Below, piece after piece: positions 8,384 to 16,946 of a stretch of DNA of 64,000 bases. Every line of letters starts with the position of its first letter. The first letter of the stretch is position 1. The notes under the pieces were generated by a model. The model was not told where the DNA came from. It was given only the letters and a program-made list of their open reading frames with translations, and did no database searches. The position numbers and the translations under genes are program-made. The DNA comes from Bacillus sp. M6-12 (lineage in GTDB: Bacteria > Bacillota > Bacilli > Bacillales > DSM-1321), in NCBI RefSeq assembly GCF_002860285.1, contig NZ_PGVF01000013.1:1-64000 (forward strand). Reading direction: 5' to 3'.

Positions 8384-10048
8384 CTATTCCAGGATTGCTA
8401 CCCTGAGTATTTCCTCGGTTGTAGTTAAGCCTTGCTTTACTTTTAATAAGCCATCATCAATCAGGAAAATGGTTTTGGATTTAATAGCAAGTTCACGCAG
8501 CTTTGTTAATGGCTCACCGTTCATAATAACCCGTCTCATTTCGTCATTCAGCACGAGGATTTCATGGATGGCAATCCGTCCTTTATATCCGGTCATATTG
8601 CAGGACGAACACCCGGAACCTCTTTTTATACTATCAATCTTCAAGCCTCTTTTTGCAAAAATGTCAATTTCCCGTTTTGAAGGCTGCTGTGCTTTTCCGC
8701 AGTCCCGGCAAACCTTTCGTACAAGCCGCTGTGCAACCACCCCGCTTAGCGATGAAGCAATGAGGAACGGCTCAACACCCATATCTGCCAATCTCGTAAT
8801 GGTTCCAAGTGAATCATTGGTATGGATTGTACTCAATACAAGATGTCCCGTCAGTGAAGCGCGTATTGCTACTTCCACTGTGTCTTTATCACGAATCTCA
8901 CCAACCATGATGATGTTTGGATCCTGACGTAAAATAGAACGGAGCCCTGCAGCAAATGTCATGCCAACATTTGTATTTACTTGAATCTGATTAATTCCTT
9001 CCAGCTGATACTCCACCGGGTCTTCAATGGTAATTATATTTACTTCTTCGTTATTTAACCGGTTAAGAGCGGCGTATAGAGTGGAAGATTTACCTGAGCC
9101 GGTTGGACCTGTAATAAGGACAATCCCTGTAGGCTGTTCAATCATCCCCAAAAACCGCTGATAGTTCAACTTGTTAAAACTCAATTTATTAATATCATTC
9201 AAAGAACTTCCAAGATCCAGAATCCTTAACACAATTTTTTCTCCATATACAGTTGGAAGCGTAGAAACACGAAGGTCGACCGGATGGAAATCTGGATTTA
9301 TCTTGATTCTCCCGTCCTGGGGTATACGGTGTTCTGTAATATCCAGGTTCGACATGATTTTCACCCTGGCGGTCAGCACATTTTGCATATGCTTAGGCAG
9401 GCTGCGTTCTGTTCGCAGCACACCATCCACCCGGTAGCGGATGATTACCTTTGTTTCCTGCGGATCTATATGAATATCGCTCGCCTTTTGAGTTACCGCA
9501 TTTGCTATCAGCTGATTAACAAGCTTAACGATTGGTGAATCTTTGTCAATAGCCCTTTCTTCCTGTACCGGTGTTTCCCCCCCAGGAATTTCAACCATAA
9601 GCTCTTCAAGGCCCGCATCCATTTCATAATACTTTGAGATAGCCCGCAATATATCATCTTTGGTTGCGATTGCAGTTTCAATTTGAAAACCTGTTGCCAG
9701 CCGGAGATCATCAATCGCATAAAAATCCATTGGGTCTGCCATGGCAACATACAGCCTATCGCCTTCTTTTTTTAGCGGAATTAATAAGTTCCGTTTCGCT
9801 GTTTCCTTGGAAACGATACTGAACAGTTTTGGATCAAATGGATACCGGTACAAACTAACGTGCGGAATGCCAAGCTGGAATTCCAGTACTTCAATTAATT
9901 GCTGCTCTGTAATAAAGCCGTTTTGAAGCAGCATGTCCCCTAGCCTTTGGCCGGGGCTTTTTTGTTTTAACGCAGATTGAAGCTGGTCTTCAGTAATCAG
10001 ACCAGCTTCAACAAGTAAATCTCCGAGGCGTTTTCGGGTTGGTGACAT
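8384..10048 (-). CDS. pilB: Pilus extension ATPase PilB with N-terminal MshEN c-di-GMP-binding-type domain
   Basis: PilB drives pilin polymerisation. Residues 7-30 and 35-58 are two successive copies of the MshEN repeat (RLGDLLVEAGLI and RLGDMLLQNGFI, with the spaced Leu, Leu and Gln), the motif known to bind cyclic di-GMP in MshE and several PilB proteins. Then come a linker, the N2 domain, Walker A GPTGSGKS at 314-321, the Asp box IITIEDPVEYQ, Walker B with GEIRD at 383-387, the His box and a zinc site C447/C450/C480/C483. Length 554 is normal. The second repeat keeps the terminal Gln; the first has Lys at that position with Gln beside it, and the spacer is one residue shorter than usual, so binding is likely but unproven. 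Confidence 0.95.
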   Translation of the reverse strand: MSPTRKRLGDLLVEAGLITEDQLQSALKQKSPGQRLGDMLLQNGFITEQQLIEVLEFQLGIPHVSLYRYPFDPKLFSIVSKETAKRNLLIPLKKEGDRLYVAMADPMDFYAIDDLRLATGFQIETAIATKDDILRAISKYYEMDAGLEELMVEIPGGETPVQEERAIDKDSPIVKLVNQLIANAVTQKASDIHIDPQETKVIIRYRVDGVLRTERSLPKHMQNVLTARVKIMSNLDITEHRIPQDGRIKINPDFHPVDLRVSTLPTVYGEKIVLRILDLGSSLNDINKLSFNKLNYQRFLGMIEQPTGIVLITGPTGSGKSSTLYAALNRLNNEEVNIITIEDPVEYQLEGINQIQVNTNVGMTFAAGLRSILRQDPNIIMVGEIRDKDTVEVAIRASLTGHLVLSTIHTNDSLGTITRLADMGVEPFLIASSLSGVVAQRLVRKVCRDCGKAQQPSKREIDIFAKRGLKIDSIKRGSGCSSCNMTGYKGRIAIHEILVLNDEMRRVIMNGEPLTKLRELAIKSKTIFLIDDGLLKVKQGLTTTEEILRVAILE

Positions 10049-10066
10049 ATTTCATCCCCGCTTTTT

Positions 10067-11500
10067 TTATTTTAAATTTTCTTCACTTTCTTTGGGCTCT
10101 TTTCCATCCGCCGAAGGATCGGGTTGGTCAGAAGACGTTCCTTCTTTAACCGGATTGGAAGAATTAGATTCAGATGATTCTTCTGAATCTATCGAACCCT
10201 CGTCCCTATCATTTCCCCTGTCTATTTGATCTTCAGAGTTATCAGGCTGATTTTGAGAAGGGATGCTTTCCCCCGAATCTCCATCATCTTCCTGTGTTCC
10301 TTCACCATCATCCGGAGTTCTTTCACTATTTTCTGTTTCATAAATAGGGAATAATAGACTATGAACTTCAATTCTGTGGTCGGGTGGATAAAAGTCGTCC
10401 GAAAGTATTTCTTTGTTAATCAGGTGATTGCCCTCGTCATAAGTTTCGCGGAATATTTTTATCATATACCCTTTCTTGCCTTCCTTTTCTGTCCTGCTTT
10501 GACCAGGAAGGAGCTGGGCATTATAGTGCCTTACTGTACCAGGCTCAAAACTTTTTTCATCCTGTTTCACTACTGAATATTGATATAGAAAAGATTCTCC
10601 CTTTAGGACAGCTGCAAGGTTATTCCCCTCAATTGATAGCTCCAAGGTATAGGCAGTATCGTTCGGGTTTGAAAGTACTAGATCAAGATTGCTTTCACTA
10701 CTTACTTTTGCTTCATAGCCAAGGGATGCATAAGGCGGCAGTTCTCTGCTAATATGCCGTTCAATGATAGAAAAGTTGGTTGGCAGGAAGGCATTATAAA
10801 TTACTGTAGCTAATATGCTTAATGAAGAATCCTTATACTTTTGAGTTTCTAATTCCTTCATTTTTTCCAATAAAGAGAATTGTGAACGGGCAGGAATTTG
10901 AATTTTCTCCATTTCAGAAACCAGGCTAATTAAATCTTGTTTATTATCTCCCAATTTTACAGAGGACTTAGCTATGGCAACATCATTTTCGGCTGAACCT
11001 GCAATGTAATTCTCCAATGAAAAATCATAGATGCCTGGTTCTAGCATTGTGGCACTTAACAGCAGATCATGGGTTAACTTTTCTTTATCCAATTCCTCGG
11101 CGGATAGTGTGATGGAGGTATCATATACCATATCCATTAAATCATCCTCTTCCAGCTGGACAAGCGCCAAGTTTTTACTGCCTGGTTTAAGCATTGAAAT
11201 CGTTTCTTCATTTTTAAATTTGAAGGCTTTTGTTGCTACTGAAACACGTTTTTCTTTATACATAAACTCTATTTTTGTATTGTTCTTCCACTGCACCGTT
11301 TTTTCTTCAAGTATAGAGAGCGCTTCATTCTTTGTTTTATTAGCCACATTAACAACACCGATGGCAGTCCCCTCAGTAAATGCCTGTTCACTTTCAGTTA
11401 GAGAATGAAATACCGGTGTCCCGAAGTGGGAGAAACCCAAGATATAGCCAGTAGATAAAAGGAGTGCCAGAAATAGTTTAATACCCTGCGTATTCTCCAC
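10067..11500 (-). CDS. VanW-like secreted/membrane-anchored protein in the pilus operon
   Basis: The protein has an N-terminal membrane anchor or signal (residues 8-28) and a large extracytoplasmic part. Residues about 205-285 resemble the VanW family: QIPARSQFSLLEKM, then TVIYNAFLPTNFSIIERHIS and YASLGYEAKVSSESNLDLVL. The usual GGGICQ-type glycine motif of VanW is absent, so this is a divergent member. The last 100 residues are low-complexity Ser/Glu/Asp/Asn/Pro and very acidic. VanW domains are of unknown biochemical function, often linked to cell wall. Start is GTG 11500 with AGAGGTG eight bases upstream. It precedes pilB by 18 bases, so it is probably part of the pilus, perhaps helping it cross the thick wall (inference). 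Confidence 0.7.
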   Translation of the reverse strand: MENTQGIKLFLALLLSTGYILGFSHFGTPVFHSLTESEQAFTEGTAIGVVNVANKTKNEALSILEEKTVQWKNNTKIEFMYKEKRVSVATKAFKFKNEETISMLKPGSKNLALVQLEEDDLMDMVYDTSITLSAEELDKEKLTHDLLLSATMLEPGIYDFSLENYIAGSAENDVAIAKSSVKLGDNKQDLISLVSEMEKIQIPARSQFSLLEKMKELETQKYKDSSLSILATVIYNAFLPTNFSIIERHISRELPPYASLGYEAKVSSESNLDLVLSNPNDTAYTLELSIEGNNLAAVLKGESFLYQYSVVKQDEKSFEPGTVRHYNAQLLPGQSRTEKEGKKGYMIKIFRETYDEGNHLINKEILSDDFYPPDHRIEVHSLLFPIYETENSERTPDDGEGTQEDDGDSGESIPSQNQPDNSEDQIDRGNDRDEGSIDSEESSESNSSNPVKEGTSSDQPDPSADGKEPKESEENLK

Positions 11501-11518
11501 AGATTACACACCTCTTTT

Positions 11519-12289
11519 TCAAGCCTCAACGTTCATCGATAATTCGATAACCACTCCTGGGCCTTCATCCTGTGCTCTTGTTATGTGTTCATAGTTTAAA
11601 ATTGTTCCCCGGGAGATGAACAGATTGCCTTCTGAATCACGGATATCCTTTAATACCTTTTTACCCTGCAGAAGCTCAATTTGCTTTTCTTTCAATTCAG
11701 CGCTATCCTGCGGAGAAATCAGACCGGCATTTGAGTTATCCTCAGTCTCTGAAGATTCATTTGCATCTTCCTCCAGCTGTAAAAGCTTTTCCGGCTCATC
11801 CAGGAAAAATTGTGCGGCATCTTCCTTCACGATAATAATATCTTTCCCGAACGTTTGTACGCTTTCTGCCCGGAGCACTACTTCTCCTTCAGAAGAAGTC
11901 ATCAGCATTCCTACAATCATACCGTTTTCTTCATCCGTAAAATACTCTGTAATGTTTCCTAAAAGCTGGCCTTTTCGAGTCATGACCTTGGTATTAATAA
12001 TTTTTATTTTTTTATTTACTAATTGATTAGCAATGGGAATTTCATTTAAATCAATCACTGAATTTTCACTTTCCACTGTAACAGCATATTCTCCAATTCC
12101 AATGACCTTTTTAAATGGAATGGCTTTTACACTTACCTGCCAGTCTTCATGTTCTATGGTTAGAAAGTCGATTGATCCTTTATCAGGATTAATGATCAGA
12201 GATTTAACCCGGCCTACTTCGTGGCCATCGGAAAGACTGATAATAGGAAGACCAGTTATTTCAGAACTTTTTTTCATTGGTTTCACCAT
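11519..12289 (-). CDS. PRC-barrel domain protein in the pilus operon
   Basis: Two PRC-barrel modules can be seen: residues about 8-80 (ITGLPIISLSDGHEVGRVKSLI, then DFLTIEHEDWQV) and about 90-165 (VNKKIKIINTKVMTRKGQLLGNI in part, then GMIVGMLMTSSEGEV). A Glu/Asp linker and a third conserved-looking segment (VLKDIRDSEGNLFISRGTIL) follow. There is no signal peptide or transmembrane segment, so it is cytoplasmic. PRC barrels are small adaptor folds in ribosome maturation, photosynthesis and cytoskeletal positioning proteins. A pilus role is inferred only from its place between the VanW-like and acidic-protein genes. The first ATG (12289) is weakly supported; a second ATG at 12277 is an alternative. 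Confidence 0.7.
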   Translation of the reverse strand: MVKPMKKSSEITGLPIISLSDGHEVGRVKSLIINPDKGSIDFLTIEHEDWQVSVKAIPFKKVIGIGEYAVTVESENSVIDLNEIPIANQLVNKKIKIINTKVMTRKGQLLGNITEYFTDEENGMIVGMLMTSSEGEVVLRAESVQTFGKDIIIVKEDAAQFFLDEPEKLLQLEEDANESSETEDNSNAGLISPQDSAELKEKQIELLQGKKVLKDIRDSEGNLFISRGTILNYEHITRAQDEGPGVVIELSMNVEA

Positions 12290-12331
12290 ACCTAATTATT
12301 TATTTCATATGTTCAATTAAAAAAAATTGTC

Positions 12332-13933
12332 CTATGATAGGGTATAATAATAATGTTTATATAAATAGTCAATTTGCTGCTCAAGGACAGGATATTTTTT
12401 ATATTTATCCTTTAATTCTTCCATGAGGTTATGAAAATTTTTACTGTCCTTTACAGAAATATAGTGCTCCATAAGAAGAATAGCAAAGTTATAGTAATGC
12501 TGATCCGGCATTTCCGGATGCAGATATTTCTTCAATAATTTTTCGTATTCTGCAGGCTGTAAAGAAAGTCTCGCCAAACGCAGCTGTGAGAGCATTGTCT
12601 CGAACATCTTCTGCTGTAATCCGGCAGCTGTTTCAATAAACTGGCTTTCATCCAGCACAGTTTCTTCATCCTCGGCAGCGTCTTGCAGCTCCAATTCAGA
12701 ATCTGCAGATGTCAAATCTTCTAAATCCTCTAAAGTTTCTAATTCTCCATACTGGACAGGGCTTTCAACCGCTTCCACAGAAAGAAGCTCAAAGTCATGT
12801 TCCACAGGGTCAGTCAGTGACTCTTCGGCTGACAGGTTTGAAATAATATTTTCCCCCGAATGTTCGGTTTGCATGTCAGGCACTTTCATTTCAACTGCTG
12901 GATCTTCATTACCTTTTTCATAGGAACTGCTGAATTCTTTAGGATCCGAAATTTCAGCAAGCTCTTCCAGCCATGATTTATGGGTATATTCATCTTCATC
13001 AGTTTGAAGTTCCGGTTCTTCAGATAATTCTTTTTCGTTTTCTTCCTCATATTGATCTTCAAGCAGGGTACCAATTGTATCAAGATCCTCCTGCGGCTCG
13101 TCAGCATCTTTTCCTGTTTCCATTTCTCCGCTGTCCGGGAATGATTGCAGCGGTGCAATAATATCATCAGCCCAATCAGGCTCCACAGATGAAGGGAATC
13201 CGTTTTCTTGTTTTGGAAATGCTGAATCCCGTTCAATGGTATCAAGAACAGTTTCTAACGGAATTCTGTCATCTATATCATCATTTTCCAGAAGCATTTC
13301 AATTGAGGATAAATAACCAGGGTTCTCTTCAGCAGTACCGTTTGCCGGCTCTTCAGAGTCTCCCTCTATCACTTCGGGGCTGAAATTCAGCTGTTCAAAG
13401 CTTGTCTCCCACTCCAGTAAACTGCTATCTTCAGCTGTTCGGTCTTCCGGAGCGAGACTGCCCGGTACTTCCTCTTCCTCATCCGGGGTGTTACTTTCTT
13501 CCCCGGGAGAAAGTTCTTCAATATTCGCAAAGTTTTCATTAAAGATGACGAACTCACTCGAATTTTCAGTTTCCCCTCCAGCCTTGAACAGAACAACTTC
13601 TTTATCTCTCTCTTGTCCATTTTCGGCTTTATGTACCTTCGTGTGCTCATTTACGTATATTTCTTCCCCGGCAGCAGCAGATACTTCCTGCAGGAAAACA
13701 ATTCCTGAAAATCTTTTAATAAACAAGTAGGTAATTATGATTACTAGCAGCAGGGCTACAAGCATTGATTGCCAAAGCGGCATAGTAACATCAGCCAGCA
13801 TTGCCACCGCAGAAATTAGTAAAGAAGCCCCTGTGATCAGCAGTTTCCCCTTTATCCCCATGCCAATCGGTAATAGAAATAAGACAGGAACCAATAAAAC
13901 AATTGAAGCGGCTGCCAAAATAAATGTCTCCAA
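12332..13933 (-). CDS. Acidic three-TM protein of unknown function, first gene of the pilus operon
   Basis: I do not recognise this family. The N-terminus has three hydrophobic segments (about residues 4-26, 31-50 and 54-74), then roughly 370 residues that are extremely rich in Glu, Asp and Ser and look disordered, and finally a helical C-terminal domain of about 90 residues (from QLRLARLSLQPAEYEKLLKK to the Tyr-rich end YLYKHYYYTLS), which resembles a TPR-like helical repeat. The reading frame is open up to 13984, but GGAGGGG lies eight bases before TTG 13933, giving 533 residues; I take that start. As the leader gene of the operon it may be a scaffold or a localisation factor for the pilus machine (inference). 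Confidence 0.6.
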   Translation of the reverse strand: METFILAAASIVLLVPVLFLLPIGMGIKGKLLITGASLLISAVAMLADVTMPLWQSMLVALLLVIIITYLFIKRFSGIVFLQEVSAAAGEEIYVNEHTKVHKAENGQERDKEVVLFKAGGETENSSEFVIFNENFANIEELSPGEESNTPDEEEEVPGSLAPEDRTAEDSSLLEWETSFEQLNFSPEVIEGDSEEPANGTAEENPGYLSSIEMLLENDDIDDRIPLETVLDTIERDSAFPKQENGFPSSVEPDWADDIIAPLQSFPDSGEMETGKDADEPQEDLDTIGTLLEDQYEEENEKELSEEPELQTDEDEYTHKSWLEELAEISDPKEFSSSYEKGNEDPAVEMKVPDMQTEHSGENIISNLSAEESLTDPVEHDFELLSVEAVESPVQYGELETLEDLEDLTSADSELELQDAAEDEETVLDESQFIETAAGLQQKMFETMLSQLRLARLSLQPAEYEKLLKKYLHPEMPDQHYYNFAILLMEHYISVKDSKNFHNLMEELKDKYKKYPVLEQQIDYLYKHYYYTLS

Positions 13934-14047
13934 CTCTCTCGCCCCTCCATTGTGGTTTAATATATAGACACCTTTTACTACCAAAGTTCTATAATTCTTA
14001 TAAAATATTGTATAATAAACTTAGGTATTTTGAAAGAAGGGGAAGAA
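13934..14047. promoter_or_regulatory. Divergent promoter region between the two pilus operons
   Basis: The minus-strand pilus operon and the plus-strand minor pilin operon start back to back here. On the plus strand a perfect TATAAT lies at 14011-14016, with a poor -35 match (TTCTAT at 13987-13992, 18-base spacer). The sequence AGAAGGGGAAGAA just before ATG 14048 is the minor pilin ribosome site. I see no clear minus-strand promoter. Confidence 0.45.
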
Positions 14048-14533
14048 ATGAAACAAGTGAATTTTTTTCAGGATAACGAAGGAATGACACTTATAGAGGT
14101 CTTATTGGCCGTTACAATATTAGGAATTTTGTCTATTTCCATCATGGGTATTTTTAACCAGGCTTATGATTTTACCAAAAAAAACGAAGATAAAACTGTA
14201 GGAATCAATGTTGCGCGAAATATACTATATTTTATGGAACAGCAGGATTATTCAGCAATTAATGAAGGGGTAGTGGAAGCTCAGAACACCCGGCCTTTAA
14301 CCGCTGATGACTGTACCAGGACTTACAGGGATAAGGATGATAACAATAAAGAAAAACCGGTATTTACCGGAAATTGCTCCGGTGTGCTGAATACCACTGT
14401 GAATGATATACCCTATAGGGCAGAAATTGAAGTACAAAAACATTCAACCCTATCAAAGTATCTTATTCCTATAAGTGTTACCGTCCGCTGGAATGAAAAT
14501 GAAGCAACCGTTGAGGGAGCGATCAGAAAATGA
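14048..14533 (+). CDS. Minor prepilin (PilV/GspI-like)
   Basis: The leader MKQVNFFQDNEG is followed by MTLIEVLLAVTILGILSISIMG, the prepilin signature with Glu at +5. The head (about 125 residues) contains two Cys, in TADDCTRTYRDK and GNCSG, close enough for a disulfide. The reading frame is open from a TTG at 14030, but that codon is itself within the ribosome site; ATG 14048 has GAAGGGGAAGAA just upstream, so I use it (161 residues). It is first in a three-gene plus-strand operon and overlaps the next gene by ATGA-type coupling at 14530. Order and sizes match the GspI-J-K or PilV-W-X trio, which forms the initiating tip complex. Confidence 0.85.
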   Translation: MKQVNFFQDNEGMTLIEVLLAVTILGILSISIMGIFNQAYDFTKKNEDKTVGINVARNILYFMEQQDYSAINEGVVEAQNTRPLTADDCTRTYRDKDDNNKEKPVFTGNCSGVLNTTVNDIPYRAEIEVQKHSTLSKYLIPISVTVRWNENEATVEGAIRK

Positions 14534-15168
14534 ATATGCTTCGTATAAATGAACGCGGGCTTACATTAGTAGAGGTTCTTTTAACCATAGTTATCACTTC
14601 CATTGTGTCAACAGTCATTTATTCCACCTTTATAACCGGCTTAAAGCTGTATCAGAAAATTCAGGTGGAGGGTCAATTGCGGGATGACGCCGATTACATC
14701 GCTGCTACAATTCTGAATCAAATGTACAGCAACGCACCCAAACGTGTGGAATCGTTTGTATCACCATCTGGTGACCGGGGAATCCGCCTTGTTAAGGCAG
14801 TGGATAAGGAGGTTAATGGCTATCTGGTTGAGGATGAAGCAGGCAGTGAAGAGTTTATCGATATTTATGTCAATTCCGGGAGCCTTATCATTGATCAAAC
14901 ATTGCAAACACCGGAGTTTGAAAACGATATAACACTGTCGGATCTGAAATCGCAACTTGCGGTTATAAATGAAAACGAACATGACGAACAAACTTCGGAG
15001 ATTTTGTTGGATCCGTCTGTTGGCAGCTGCACAGTAAATGATGCAGGGGCTTCCGTTTGTAAGCACGGAACAATAAAACTTACCCTTGTTCTGGCCGACA
15101 GGCAAAGTACGGCAGGATCACTGATTAAGACTGATCCTTTGGTGTTAGAAAGCTCATTCGGCTTTTAA
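14530..15168 (+). CDS. Minor prepilin (PilW/GspJ-like)
   Basis: The class III leader MNMLRINERG is followed by LTLVEVLLTIVITSIVSTVIY, with Glu at +5. The 212-residue protein is larger than the major pilin and ends with two Cys in SCTVNDAGASVCKHG and a hydrophobic C-terminal strand. These features and its place as second of three fit the GspJ/PilW class. The start overlaps the stop of the first gene. It would be processed by the prepilin peptidase encoded 9 kb away and join the tip complex. Confidence 0.82.
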   Translation: MNMLRINERGLTLVEVLLTIVITSIVSTVIYSTFITGLKLYQKIQVEGQLRDDADYIAATILNQMYSNAPKRVESFVSPSGDRGIRLVKAVDKEVNGYLVEDEAGSEEFIDIYVNSGSLIIDQTLQTPEFENDITLSDLKSQLAVINENEHDEQTSEILLDPSVGSCTVNDAGASVCKHGTIKLTLVLADRQSTAGSLIKTDPLVLESSFGF

Positions 15169-15184
15169 CGGAGGAGAATTTAAT

Positions 15185-16810
15185 ATGAATTATTTTAAAA
15201 ATGAAAAAGGCTCGGCTCTTCTTGTTGTTATGTTAATGTTTCTTGTGTTTACAATTCTTGGACTGGCCATAGTATCTTCAAGTCTAGGGGGGTCTAATCG
15301 TACGGAAAAAAGAGAAACAGAAGTCACTGAAAATCTCAATGCGCTCAAGTCAATTAAAGAAGCGAATGCATTGATTCAGGCATTTGTTGAAGAAAAAGAA
15401 AATGAATCTGATAATGAAGTAAAGCTATTAAAGAATGATAATATCGAACACTATGATTCTGCCATCCTAGCCTTTATAAATGGGCAGAATGATAGGGTTA
15501 ATCCTGAAGATGAAGAGTTTAAAACCGGAAATGCTTTTAGGCTATCTGATAAAACAAGTGAGTATCCCGGCATTTCCCTGTCGGATTATACCCGGGTAAT
15601 TGAAATAGAGACTTCCCTATATAGGCAAAGGGTTTTTATCACAGCAATGCCAAGCTTTTTAAAGTATGCAATAGGATCCAGAGGTTTTTTGACAATAAAC
15701 GGTTCACCCTATATTGATGGAAATGTGTATTCGAACCTTGGATTGGATATTACCAGGAATGCTGAGTACATATACAAAAATGTGAAGGACGATGAGCCGA
15801 CAGCTCTTCCTGCCATTACAGAGAATAAAGAAGTCTTCGTCGAGAATGAAGGTAATATAACTTTGGGCAAAATCCCTCTTCATCCTTCCGAAATCAAAAA
15901 AGCTTTTGATGGAAATCCTATTTTTAATAACGATGAAACGACATATGTGGCTGTTGATATTCATAAGACATTTCTGGAAAAGTTGACTGAGGGGGGATTT
16001 ACTAGTGAAAATTTGCCTAGCCCAAATATGAGTGATGGTGAAAAACAGCAATTTATCAGACAATTTATCAGTAAAAGCTACACACCTATTGATGAACTCA
16101 GGTCTTCTCAGATAGGCGGATCCAATAAATTATATAAGGTCTCGGATTATGGACTGCTTTATCCGGGAGATACAAAAATTGATGCTGACGAAATTGAGCT
16201 CGAAGATGATCAGTGGCTTATTATTAATGGTGATGCCACATTTGAAAGCAAAGGAAAGTCACGCATGGATGTAAAGGCAAATATTCTGGTAACCGGGGAT
16301 TTAACGATAAAAGGAAACTTTAGCTTTCATTCCGTTATTTATGTATTGGGCAAAACTACATTGAACAATGTAAAGATCGTTTGTTATCAAGATACATGCA
16401 ATAATAACGACGAGAGTGATGATGCGGTATTAATTTTGATGACACAAGGATTTTTGGATATAGCAAGAATAAACGAGTTTACTAGTATTACGGAAGATGA
16501 AACTGAAGATAATAATAACCAGATAAGCGGATATTTGTATACTGCTTCCGATGCAATTATCTATGCAGTTGGATCGTTGCTCAATATTGATGGAGGCATA
16601 TTTTCCGGCGGGAACTTGATCGTTAACAGTTATAGGGGAAATGCGGACGAAAATGATTCCAAAACAGGTCTTATCTTTTACGCTAAAGAAGGAACAAGAT
16701 TTTCAAGATTGAAGATAAAAAACGACAATAGGTTATTCCTTAACCAAGCCCAAGGATTACCTAAAGTAAACAATTTGGAAGTTATTCCGGGGCGGCTAGT
16801 GAAAAATTAA
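15185..16810 (+). CDS. Large PilX/GspK-like minor pilin
   Basis: The N-terminus reads MNYFKNEKG then SALLVVMLMFLVFTILGLAIV: a prepilin-like leader and helix in which the +5 residue is not Glu but Val. Loss of Glu5 is typical of PilX/GspK-class subunits that cap the pilus tip. At 541 residues it is far larger than a common pilin; residues beyond 330 contain repeated short strands with IN, VTGDLTIKG and SGGNLIVNS motifs suggesting a beta-helix-like head, of the type seen in polymer-forming or adhesive modules. A Cys pair sits in VCYQDTC-like sequence. GGAGGAG lies nine bases before ATG 15185. A terminator follows at once, closing the operon. Confidence 0.8.
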   Translation: MNYFKNEKGSALLVVMLMFLVFTILGLAIVSSSLGGSNRTEKRETEVTENLNALKSIKEANALIQAFVEEKENESDNEVKLLKNDNIEHYDSAILAFINGQNDRVNPEDEEFKTGNAFRLSDKTSEYPGISLSDYTRVIEIETSLYRQRVFITAMPSFLKYAIGSRGFLTINGSPYIDGNVYSNLGLDITRNAEYIYKNVKDDEPTALPAITENKEVFVENEGNITLGKIPLHPSEIKKAFDGNPIFNNDETTYVAVDIHKTFLEKLTEGGFTSENLPSPNMSDGEKQQFIRQFISKSYTPIDELRSSQIGGSNKLYKVSDYGLLYPGDTKIDADEIELEDDQWLIINGDATFESKGKSRMDVKANILVTGDLTIKGNFSFHSVIYVLGKTTLNNVKIVCYQDTCNNNDESDDAVLILMTQGFLDIARINEFTSITEDETEDNNNQISGYLYTASDAIIYAVGSLLNIDGGIFSGGNLIVNSYRGNADENDSKTGLIFYAKEGTRFSRLKIKNDNRLFLNQAQGLPKVNNLEVIPGRLVKN

Positions 16811-16815
16811 CAAAC

Positions 16816-16848
16816 CCCACAGTTCTGTATTTTGTTCAGGACTGTGGG
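16816..16848 (+). terminator. Terminator of the minor pilin operon
   Basis: A 12-base stem (16816-16827 with 16837-16848, one G-T pair) closes over a nine-base loop and is followed by ATTTTGTATATT. It begins six bases after the stop of the PilX-like gene. Confidence 0.85.
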
Positions 16849-16946
16849 ATTTTGTATATTATTAAATATGGGTCTGTTGACCAGCACTTAAAACTATTTA
16901 TTGGATCAAAGTATACCACCCACCAGGAAGATTCCGCTATAGCCAG

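Noticed and set aside
13936..13984. A 17-residue longer start for the acidic three-TM protein
   Set aside because: The extra codons cover the GGAGGGG ribosome site that sits eight bases before TTG 13933.
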